Shown one piece after another: positions 1 to 5,763 of a stretch of 13,304 nt of DNA. Position numbers and translations under genes: made by a program. This DNA is from Granulosicoccus sp964594905 (GTDB taxonomy: Bacteria > Pseudomonadota > Gammaproteobacteria > Granulosicoccales > Granulosicoccaceae). The notes below the pieces were generated by a model, which had not been told where the DNA came from, ran no database searches, and worked only from the letters and a program-made list of their open reading frames with translations. Where the stretch lies: NCBI GenBank assembly GCA_964594905.1, contig CAZQOI010000075.1:1-13304 (forward strand), written 5' to 3'. The stretch's first letter is position 1; each line of letters starts with the position of its first letter.

Positions 1-85
1 GCTTTCGGAGACGCTGTTTCGACAAGGCATCCTTGTCATGTTGTCGTTGATGGGGTTTGCGTTGATTGCACCCATGTTGGTTTGA
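1..85 (+). CDS. C-terminal tail of a membrane protein (partial, 5' end outside window)
   Basis: A reading frame open from the left edge (first complete codon at base 2) ends at TGA 83-85. The 27 visible residues include a strongly hydrophobic run (ILVMLSLMGFALIAPMLV) that looks like the last transmembrane helix of an inner-membrane protein such as a transporter. The family cannot be named from so little. It lies on the same strand as the P450 that follows after 78 bp, but whether the two are co-transcribed is not clear. A chance open frame is possible at this length. Confidence 0.45.
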   Translation, partial: LSETLFRQGILVMLSLMGFALIAPMLV

Positions 86-163
86 CTTGGAGTTGCAAGT
101 TAATGTTTTACGAATCCATGAATTTTAGTTTGAAGGTTTTGTACAGGCAGTAGAGACGGCTGA

Positions 164-1330
164 ATGAAAGCACCAGAATATTCTATAGATCTTGATCAAT
201 TCACCAAGAATCCCTACCCAGACTTGACTGCAATGCGGGCACTTGCTCCAGTCTGCAGCGTACCGCAACTACAGGCTTTGTTACTCACCCGTCGTGATGA
301 CATTTTTGTTTGCGAAAAAAATGTTGACGTTTTTTCGTCTGTACAACCACAGGGGCTAATGACACAGCTGATGGGGCAAAACATGATGCGCAAGGATGGA
401 GAAGCGCACTTGATTGAACGCCGACAACTGCTCCCCACTACGTCCCCTGGTACGGTTAAGGAAGTTTGGAAGAGACAGTTTGAGCTGGATACTGATGCAT
501 TGATTGCAGAATTGTCTTCTAGAGTTGACTGTGATTTGGTTACAGACTTTGCGATGCCGGTCTCTGCAAATGCACTTAGGCATGTCACCGGATTGATCAA
601 CCTCAGTGCAGCGGAAATTGATCAGGTTTCACAGGCCATGATCGATGGTATATCCAATTTTTCAGGTGATGCATCGATTGAGGCCAAGTGTCGTGAAGCG
701 ACAGCGAAGGTAGATGAATGTATTGATGAGGTGCTAAGCCTACCTAACGCGCAAGAATTTAACCCACACACGATGATACAAGTGCTATTTCGTGCTGATC
801 AGCCAATCGAAGCCATACGGGCAAACATTAAATTGGCGATAAGCGGTGGACAAAACGAACCTAGAGACGCTATTGCTGGCACAGCTTGGGCACTACTGCA
901 ATTCCCCGATCAGCTAGCGCTAATCCATGCAGATAAATCTAGCTGGAGAGAGGCTTTTGAGGAATATGCTCGATGGATATCACCGATCGGAATGTCGCCG
1001 CGAGAAACCGCTATGCCTTTTGTCTGGGAAGGTATTGAAATAGAAGAGGGTGTCCGAGTGTTCTTGATGTACGGCAGCGCGAACCGAGATGAGCGAGTTT
1101 TCGACGAGCCAACAAAGTTCGATATCACTCGGAAAAACGCAAAGTCGGTTAGCTTTGGTGCTGGCCCACACTTTTGTGCGGGCGCTGCAGTATCCAGGAC
1201 ATTGATTAGCGACGTCGCTCTGCCTAGATTGTTTGCTGCATTCCCAAAAATGCGTGTTATAGATGAAGTACTTTTTGATGGCTGGGCATTTAGAGGGCCA
1301 CAATCAGTAAATGTTCGGTTGCAGATGTGA
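164..1330 (+). CDS. Cytochrome P450 with atypical I-helix
   Basis: Haem-thiolate monooxygenase, 388 aa, the usual size of a soluble class I bacterial P450 served by separate ferredoxin and reductase, neither of which is in the window. Landmarks in order: NPYPDL near the N-terminus (residues 16-21), the C-helix segment DGEAHLIERR (78-87), the I-helix GGQNEPRD (228-235), the K-helix ExxR (E267-R270), and the haem loop FGAGPHFCAG (331-340) with C338 as axial thiolate. The I-helix departs from the usual AGx(D/E)TT: the acid and the proton-relay threonine align with Asn, Glu and Pro. To my knowledge such NEPRD I-helices mark a subgroup of bacterial P450s, so this is probably not decay. The start has only a weak ribosome site (GAGACGG). 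A nitroreductase follows on the same strand after 99 bp. Substrate unknown. Confidence 0.93.
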   Translation: MKAPEYSIDLDQFTKNPYPDLTAMRALAPVCSVPQLQALLLTRRDDIFVCEKNVDVFSSVQPQGLMTQLMGQNMMRKDGEAHLIERRQLLPTTSPGTVKEVWKRQFELDTDALIAELSSRVDCDLVTDFAMPVSANALRHVTGLINLSAAEIDQVSQAMIDGISNFSGDASIEAKCREATAKVDECIDEVLSLPNAQEFNPHTMIQVLFRADQPIEAIRANIKLAISGGQNEPRDAIAGTAWALLQFPDQLALIHADKSSWREAFEEYARWISPIGMSPRETAMPFVWEGIEIEEGVRVFLMYGSANRDERVFDEPTKFDITRKNAKSVSFGAGPHFCAGAAVSRTLISDVALPRLFAAFPKMRVIDEVLFDGWAFRGPQSVNVRLQM

Positions 1331-1349
1331 TGGGGAGGGAATGACGTGC

Positions 1350-1377
1350 TTACCGGCTTTTCCGGAGCCACCGGTAA
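1350..1377 (+). terminator. Hairpin between P450 and nitroreductase genes
   Basis: TTACCGG (1350-1356) and CCGGTAA (1371-1377) form a perfect 7-bp stem; GGCT/AGCC inside the loop offers an alternative inner stem. It is followed by an A-rich, not T-rich, stretch, so it is not a textbook rho-independent terminator. It may be an intercistronic processing or attenuation hairpin. Confidence 0.3.
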
Positions 1378-1429
1378 ATAAAATTCATTTATGCAAACGT
1401 GCGTCCCTAACACAACAGAGGAACTTGAA

Positions 1430-2272
1430 ATGTCGGATAATCATTCTTCTAGCGCCATCCGTGCGGCACTTAATGCTCGTTTCGGGGAGGATTTTCCCAC
1501 CGATAAAAATATGGATGGCTTGGATAAATTAGCTAGTCTTGCTAACAGAAGAGTACATAGGCAATATTTGTCTCGTGATGTAGATTCTGAATTGTTACGG
1601 CTGCTATGCGCTTGCGCTCTTTCGGCACCATCCAAGAGTGATTTGCAGCAAGCTGACATTCTTATTGTTAAAAATCTAGAGAAACGCCGCATCATTGCGG
1701 AGCTTCTACCTGATCAAAAGTGGCTGCAGTCTGCCCCGGTGGTTTTACTGTTTTTGGCGAATGGTCGCCGGCTTGTGGAAATTTCAAAAATCCGTGAAAA
1801 ACCATTTCCAAATGATCACCTGGACTTGTTTTTCAATGCTAGCGTTGATGCGGGCATTTTGCTGGCGTCATTTATGCGTGCTGCTGACGCCGTTGGGTTA
1901 GGTACTTGTCCCATTAGTGCAATTCGCCATCATTCAGAACGTGTCAGTGAGCTATTCGAATTGCCTCAACGAGTTATACCCGTAGCTGGTATGTGTGTTG
2001 GCTGGCCCGCCGTTGAAGGGAGCGTTAGCCCAAGGTTATCACTCGACAGTACCGTGCATGAGGATCGTTATGACGAGGGGAATTTATCTCAAACTATAGA
2101 AGCGTTTGATGCTAGGCGAACCACTACTCATCCGCTTAAACCACGAGACAACGAGCGTTGGGGGGAGGTTGAACCCTATGGTTGGTCCGAAGACAAAGCT
2201 CGACAGTTTGGAGTACCTCAATTCACTGATTTCGGTGCGTTTGTGCGAAAAAAAGGGTTTAAACTCGACTAA
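1430..2272 (+). CDS. Nitroreductase-family FMN oxidoreductase
   Basis: 280-aa member of the nitroreductase superfamily, which uses FMN and NAD(P)H to reduce nitro, quinone or enone substrates or to carry out flavin-linked dehydrogenations. Visible features are the N-terminal phosphate-binding segment NRRVHRQY (39-46, the usual RRS(V/I)R(x)F position), the first FMN contact region around LSAPSKSDLQ (64-73), and the C-terminal GLGTCPISAIR (156-166) with PVAGMCVGWPA (184-194), a hallmark of the NfsA/NfsB-like fold. The start at 1430 is chosen because AGAGGA lies 7 nt upstream; an in-frame ATG at 1391 has no such site. It sits 99 bp downstream of the P450, suggesting one transcript, though it could equally be a general detoxification enzyme. 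A last segment of about 55 residues is longer than in minimal family members. Confidence 0.88.
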   Translation: MSDNHSSSAIRAALNARFGEDFPTDKNMDGLDKLASLANRRVHRQYLSRDVDSELLRLLCACALSAPSKSDLQQADILIVKNLEKRRIIAELLPDQKWLQSAPVVLLFLANGRRLVEISKIREKPFPNDHLDLFFNASVDAGILLASFMRAADAVGLGTCPISAIRHHSERVSELFELPQRVIPVAGMCVGWPAVEGSVSPRLSLDSTVHEDRYDEGNLSQTIEAFDARRTTTHPLKPRDNERWGEVEPYGWSEDKARQFGVPQFTDFGAFVRKKGFKLD

Positions 2273-2336
2273 ACGTAAAGTCAATATAGCAAACAAGTGC
2301 AGGCCGACAGCATCAAGGAAGCTGATGATGCAGACA

Positions 2337-3485
2337 TCAGCGACGTAGCAGTCGAGACCATAAGTTAATATTTGGCGTGACGTCAACTTCCGTCAATATC
2401 TCATTCATGATCTCAGCGGGCGTTCGGTTTTCAGTGAATATTGTAAAATCCGCCAACTCTGGGGTCGATGGATGAGAAACCAAATACTCCGTTATTTCCA
2501 CGCCATTGATAGTGGTGGAATGTCTATCCTTTAGTATCGAGATTGACTCATCTATATCTGGAGAAGGCAACAGCAGGACAACATTTGCATACGGAGCCAA
2601 GAGTTCACTGACGCGAGCGAAGTCTTCAGGGTTTTCGTAAATCGAATGCCCGGCACCAAAATCAATAACACATTTTTTATGATCTTCAAGTAGCCGTTCA
2701 ACCGCATGAACGTCATACTGTTTCCAGTACTTGTAGACGCCGGAAAATCCCTCTTTTTTGTCGATATCCTCTTGTCGTTTTTCTGTCCAATCTTTTTCTT
2801 TGTAGTAGTCGAAACGTAGCTTATCCATGGAGACTTGAGGGAGATCGAGTTTTGATGCCAGCAGCCCACCGATCGTAGATTTTCCAACCCCCATCGCGCC
2901 AATCAAAATGATACTTGAAGCTTCTGCATTTACTTGTGATAGAACTTCATCGGCAGTCTGCTCTGGACTTTTTCCTTTTGTGTAAAAAGTATATTTCGCC
3001 AAATCATTATTGGAATGATGCGTTAGAAAGTGCTCATTCATTTCCTTGTCATCAACAAAAGCACTTCTTTGCCGTTGTATGATTTCTATAGATTTTGCAT
3101 CATCCTCTGCCGGTCGTAACAACACAACATCATATGGCTTTAAATGTTCGATAGTGCTGCTCAGTCTTTCACTATCATTGACAACCGATTGCAATGGATC
3201 TAGTGCGATTATGCTTCCCTTATGCTCTTCAATAACACGCTTAATCGCATGAGCGAAATATGTCTGCATGTATTCAAAAAAACCAGTGAATCCGTTTTTT
3301 TCCTCGGCTTCTTTCTGGTCGTCTTGGGTAAAACCTATTTCTTCGGAATACTTGTCGGTATATTCCCTAAGTTCGATAAAGGGTTTGTTTAGCTTCGATG
3401 CTAACAACTCACCAACATCTTCAATAATATTTGCTTTTGGTCCAATCAATATGAGGGTTGAACCTTTTTTCGTAAATGGTTGCAT
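2337..3485 (-). CDS. Tandem shikimate-kinase-like protein (pseudokinase-kinase fusion)
   Basis: 382 aa made of two copies of a shikimate-kinase-like P-loop domain, at about 8-183 and 189-364. The second carries an intact Walker A (GAMGVGKST, 196-204), the DKLRFDYY segment (221-228), DFGAGH (275-280) and VVLLLPSPD (302-310). The first keeps the fold landmarks (SIIALDP, VVLLRPAED, FYTKGKSPEQTADEVL) but its P-loop is GPKANIIED (15-23), without the GK(S/T), so it should not bind nucleotide in the usual way. The start at 3485 is supported by AGGTGA 8 nt upstream; an in-frame ATG at 3515 would overlap the upstream gene. That gene's TGA (3493-3495) lies inside this ribosome site, so the two are translationally coupled. 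The family is known as shikimate-kinase-like NTPases of unsettled function; true AroK is single-domain and about 170 aa, so a shikimate-pathway role is doubtful. Confidence 0.8.
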   Translation of the reverse strand: MQPFTKKGSTLILIGPKANIIEDVGELLASKLNKPFIELREYTDKYSEEIGFTQDDQKEAEEKNGFTGFFEYMQTYFAHAIKRVIEEHKGSIIALDPLQSVVNDSERLSSTIEHLKPYDVVLLRPAEDDAKSIEIIQRQRSAFVDDKEMNEHFLTHHSNNDLAKYTFYTKGKSPEQTADEVLSQVNAEASSIILIGAMGVGKSTIGGLLASKLDLPQVSMDKLRFDYYKEKDWTEKRQEDIDKKEGFSGVYKYWKQYDVHAVERLLEDHKKCVIDFGAGHSIYENPEDFARVSELLAPYANVVLLLPSPDIDESISILKDRHSTTINGVEITEYLVSHPSTPELADFTIFTENRTPAEIMNEILTEVDVTPNINLWSRLLRR

Positions 3486-3492
3486 TTTCGTT

Positions 3493-3993
3493 TCACCTGA
3501 ATTTGGCTTCGGCAACAGTGTAAGTTCCGTCTTTTAGGAAAATTCCTACGTGAATAAATACCTCATGTTTCTCGAATACGCCTCGCCAAACATGCCTGAT
3601 TCCACCAGGGTATTCCTCGTCAGGTTCAGTGGTTGACTCACCACTGATAGCGCCCAAGTGATTTCGACTGACGAAAGGTCCCAGGTCTTCGTGTAAATCA
3701 GTATGCGTTCTCATAAACTCCTTTTTTGTATAATCCTCTGATTCATCTTCATCCATATGTTTCGTGATTTTTTCGTAGTCCATCTCCATATGACCAACGA
3801 GCATTTCACTTAAATACTCCTCGGCTATCTTTTCTCTTTTATTGATATACGCGATATGTGTATTCCAATCGGGAAAGCCTTCTAGTTTCGAAATGACTTC
3901 CAGGGATTCTGAGTGCTTGAGTTCGATGTTCTGCGCACTCAACAGATCGCGCAATTTGACTGCGCTTGCTTTTATTTCGTGTATAGATTTCAT
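3493..3993 (-). CDS. Uncharacterised 166-aa protein, paralogue 1 (coupled to kinase-like gene)
   Basis: No function can be named. The N-terminal 50 residues (SAVKLRDLL...HSESLEVISKLEGFPDWNT) match a small helical module that I recall at the N-terminus of some glyoxalase-superfamily and other bacterial proteins, with the pattern HSxxLExxxxxxGFxDWN. A charged middle region (55-105) is probably helical, and the C-terminal part has a strand-rich block YPGGIRHVWRGVFEKHEVFIHVGIF (128-152). The start at 3993 has AAAGGA 8-10 nt upstream; ATG 4020 is in frame but lies in the conserved leader. It aligns without gaps to the neighbouring gene (69 of 166 identical), the best-kept block being RHVWRGVFEK. 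The stop overlaps the ribosome site of the kinase-like gene, so it is likely a functional partner. No signal peptide or membrane segment, so cytoplasmic. Confidence 0.75.
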   Translation of the reverse strand: MKSIHEIKASAVKLRDLLSAQNIELKHSESLEVISKLEGFPDWNTHIAYINKREKIAEEYLSEMLVGHMEMDYEKITKHMDEDESEDYTKKEFMRTHTDLHEDLGPFVSRNHLGAISGESTTEPDEEYPGGIRHVWRGVFEKHEVFIHVGIFLKDGTYTVAEAKFR

Positions 3994-4023
3994 TGGTTCA
4001 TCCTTTGTAGATGTGGGCACTAT

Positions 4024-4125
4024 CTGGTGCTCGCGTTGTCAGTGACCCGTTAGCCACAAAGCTGAATTTAGATTGAACACACATTCACCGAACCCTAAGG
4101 CCGCGAGCGGCAGGCCGTGTTCGCC
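4024..4125 (-). promoter_or_regulatory. Conserved structured 5' leader, copy 1 (upstream of paralogue 1)
   Basis: About 102 bp lying between a promoter and the ribosome site of paralogue 1, about 89% identical to 4769-4872 upstream of paralogue 2. On the transcript strand it can form a hairpin CTGC/GCGG with a 5-nt loop (complement of 4101-4113). Alternatively GCTCGCG (complement of 4102-4108) can pair with CGCGAGC (complement of 4029-4035). An outer CGAAC/GTTCG stem (4119-4123 with 4089-4093) encloses the hairpin. The two foldings are mutually exclusive, as in a regulatory leader. Ligand or protein partner unknown. Confidence 0.5.
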
Positions 4126-4132
4126 TATGAAT

Positions 4133-4160
4133 AAAATACTGGGCAGGCGGGCTGTTTCAA
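4133..4160 (-). promoter_or_regulatory. sigma70-like promoter for paralogue 1
   Basis: Read on the minus strand: TTGAAA (4160-4155), 16-nt spacer, TATTTT (4138-4133). It sits directly before leader copy 1, so the transcript would begin near the leader's first base. The same arrangement is found 747-748 bp away for paralogue 2, with recognisable similarity through the spacer (CAGTA / TAGTA before the -10 region), which supports the call. Confidence 0.5.
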
Positions 4161-4235
4161 ATCTAGGTTTCCGCATGCGTGCGTTGTTACGAATGGCGCA
4201 AGTGATAAATAATAATTATGGTCACATCCGAACAA

Positions 4236-4736
4236 CTACCAGAACACTATGCCGCTAACATGCGGATTTCCATCCCTGAAATAGATGCCCATAGTGATAA
4301 ATCTTTCTTGTTTTTCAAACACGCCGCGCCAAACATGCCTGACTTTGCCGGGATATTTGTCTTGAGGTTCGGAGTAGTGCCCGTTATTGACGATGCCCAA
4401 ATATTGTCGACTAACATAGCGGCCATAGTCCTCGCGTATGTTGCGCATAGATCTTAAGAAACGTTTTTCGGTAATATTATCTAGTATTTCTTTGTCCATA
4501 CGCGCATGGAACTTTGCATAATTTAGTTCCGATTTTGCTTCGAGCAATTCGTCCAAACACTGTTCGGCAATCAATTGCTCTTTACTGACGCTCTCAGTAT
4601 TCGAATTCCAACCCGGATCGCTACGAAGTTTCGAAATGATCTCAAGTGAATCAACGTGTTTGAGATCGTGTCCAAGACTACCCAACACACCACTGAGTTT
4701 GATAGCGGATGCATCAGCTTGGTCTACAGTTTTCAT
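4236..4736 (-). CDS. Uncharacterised 166-aa protein, paralogue 2
   Basis: Same length as the downstream paralogue and alignable end to end without gaps at about 42% identity. It keeps KHxxSLExISKL (26-37), the PxWN turn (41-44), REDYGRYVSR (101-110) and YPGKVRHVWRGVFEKQ (128-143), but shows DPGW instead of GFPDW. The start at 4736 is chosen for AAAGGTTGA about 10 nt upstream and because it lines up exactly with the start of paralogue 1; the frame is open 36 codons further upstream, but that stretch is the conserved leader. Unlike paralogue 1 it has no kinase-like gene directly downstream; its stop is followed by about 75 bp and then the promoter of paralogue 1. Function unknown; the pair could be subunits or specificity variants around the kinase-like protein. 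Confidence 0.72.
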   Translation of the reverse strand: MKTVDQADASAIKLSGVLGSLGHDLKHVDSLEIISKLRSDPGWNSNTESVSKEQLIAEQCLDELLEAKSELNYAKFHARMDKEILDNITEKRFLRSMRNIREDYGRYVSRQYLGIVNNGHYSEPQDKYPGKVRHVWRGVFEKQERFITMGIYFRDGNPHVSGIVFW

Positions 4737-4768
4737 TGATTTCAACCTTTGTCGGTGCGGGTGTTTTT

Positions 4769-4872
4769 CTGGTGCTCGCATTGCCAGTGACCCGCTAGCC
4801 ACAAAGCTGAATTTAGATTGGATTACACATTCACCGAACCCCAAGGGCTGCGAGCGGCAGGCTGTGTTTGCC
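4769..4872 (-). promoter_or_regulatory. Conserved structured 5' leader, copy 2 (upstream of paralogue 2)
   Basis: Second copy of the roughly 103-nt leader: about nine substitutions and two single-base indels relative to 4024-4125. The hairpin is CTGC/GCAG here (complement of 4848-4860), and the long-range pair is GCTCGCA (complement of 4849-4855) with TGCGAGC (complement of 4774-4780). Relative to copy 1 one G-C pair has become A-U, both partners having changed. The outer stem has one A-C mismatch in this copy, so it is the weakest part of the model. Confidence 0.5.
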
Positions 4873-4879
4873 GATAAGT

Positions 4880-4908
4880 AATCTACTAGGTTGCCAGATG
4901 CTTGTCAA
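4880..4908 (-). promoter_or_regulatory. sigma70-like promoter for paralogue 2
   Basis: On the minus strand a perfect TTGACA (4908-4903), 17-nt spacer and TAGATT (4885-4880). The predicted transcript starts at about 4873, essentially the first base of the conserved leader. The spacer contains CATCTGGCAAC, whose complement GTTGCCAGATG occurs at 4890-4900 and again at 4989-4999, a possible operator repeat. Confidence 0.55.
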
Positions 4909-5186
4909 ACGGATACCTCGTTGCAAATTTGATATTCCGAACTGCGCAATAAATTGGAGGGGGAATAAACATACAGGGCAGCTCTTGCGTTGCCAGATGG
5001 GCGTAAGAATGGCATCACATCTCTGATCTACGCGAGTTCGTGGCGATACCGTCTAAATTTCGACTGAATGAGGCGTTAGGTAGCTTTGAAAAAAATACCA
5101 AGATTTGACATGATGCTGCCAACTATTGATCTTACTTTTCTCACGTCTATCACTGATGTTGTTTAAGTGAACTATCGAGTGGAATT
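4909..5186. other. Divergent intergenic region without genes
   Basis: With the promoter and leader region it makes a non-coding stretch of 450 bp (4737-5186) between divergent genes. Besides the minus-strand promoter and leader it holds the repeat of GTTGCCAGATG (4989-4999), a motif ending in GTTAGGT (5065-5081) that recurs at 8680-8696, and a -35-like TTGACA at 5105-5110. I see no credible short gene here. Confidence 0.5.
5105..5133 (+). promoter_or_regulatory. Possible promoter for the 100-aa gene
   Basis: Perfect TTGACA at 5105-5110. With a 17-nt spacer the -10 would be GATCTT (5128-5133), only three of six consensus bases, so the call rests mainly on the -35 box and its position about 75 bp before the start codon. 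Confidence 0.3.
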
Positions 5187-5489
5187 ATGAATTATGAGGT
5201 AAAAGCGCTTGCTGGAGTTAGACAATCATCTGGCACTGAAATGGGTGAGTATGGTGTCGATCTATTCGTATCGCATCACATAGAAGAACTACCCTCAACA
5301 TATTGGCAAAAACACGTGGGAGCAGATATACCCACGAACGAGCAAGTTATTGGTTTACTAGCACTTTGTTTTAAAGATGAGGATTTAAAAAATTATGACT
5401 TCACGTTGCCCGGCGACGTGACGAATTATGTGCTTAGCGTATCATTTGACGAAAGCGGGGAGATCGCAGGTATAGAAATGGAGAGCTAG
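5187..5489 (+). CDS. Small conserved protein, DUF2004-like
   Basis: 100-aa acidic cytoplasmic protein without signal peptide or membrane segment. The sequence VDLFVSHHIEELPSTYWQKH (24-43), followed by PTNEQVIGLLAL (49-60) and the C-terminal YDFTLPGDVTNYVLSVSFDESGEI (70-93), resembles proteins I recall under DUF2004, a family of about 100 residues with no established role; this assignment is from memory of the pattern. ATG 5187 has AGTGGA 5-6 nt upstream. It stands alone: divergent from the block to its left and 274 bp from the lipoprotein gene to its right. Small single genes of this kind are typical of accessory regions; an immunity-protein role is conceivable but nothing here shows it. Confidence 0.75.
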   Translation: MNYEVKALAGVRQSSGTEMGEYGVDLFVSHHIEELPSTYWQKHVGADIPTNEQVIGLLALCFKDEDLKNYDFTLPGDVTNYVLSVSFDESGEIAGIEMES

Positions 5490-5676
5490 TATTTAATAAC
5501 GCAGCCAAACAAAAAGCTGCAGCGGTCAACTTGATAGCCATTTGGAACGCGGAGACGATTACTTCTTGTGGCCGTTAAATTACCGATGAGCCGGGTCAAC
5601 TGTTATTCAGCAAGGGATTTTGTCCGACCGTTGCTGAGTCTAGTGGTAATAATTTTATGCTTCAAATAGATGACTT

Positions 5677-5731
5677 TTGTCAACTTTTTGGTGTTTATAT
5701 ATTTGACAATATATCGCTACTCCTCAATAGT
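5677..5731 (+). promoter_or_regulatory. Promoter with overlapping inverted repeat upstream of the lipoprotein gene
   Basis: TTGACA (5703-5708), 17-nt spacer, AATAGT (5726-5731, four of six consensus bases). The -35 box lies in TTGACAA (5703-5709), the exact inverse of TTGTCAA at 5677-5683, and is flanked by TATAT and ATATA. The inverted repeat with a 19-nt gap could be an operator covering the -35 region. Confidence 0.45.
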
Positions 5732-5763
5732 TGTAGATTAAAGATCTTACTATTGGAGATTAG

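Noticed and set aside
214..1413. Several minus-strand frames inside the first P450 (for example 910-1413).
   Set aside because: The plus frame carries all P450 motifs; the antisense frames show no family features or ribosome sites.
2310..2331. GCATCA/TGATGC hairpin between the convergent nitroreductase and kinase-like genes as a bidirectional terminator.
   Set aside because: Only a 6-bp stem with a 10-nt loop and no T-run on either strand.
4069..4165. A larger palindrome (TAGATTGAACA with TGTTTCAAATCTA) around leader copy 1, with a GATTAC/GTAATC analogue around copy 2.
   Set aside because: The right arm in each case lies in the promoter, outside the predicted transcript, so it cannot be an RNA structure. 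A DNA-level role is possible but unsupported.
4024..4908. The two leader repeats as ends of an insertion sequence, or as canonical attC sites.
   Set aside because: They are direct repeats, not inverted termini, with no transposase between them, and they lack RYYYAAC/GTTRRRY cores. Their position between promoter and ribosome site explains them better.
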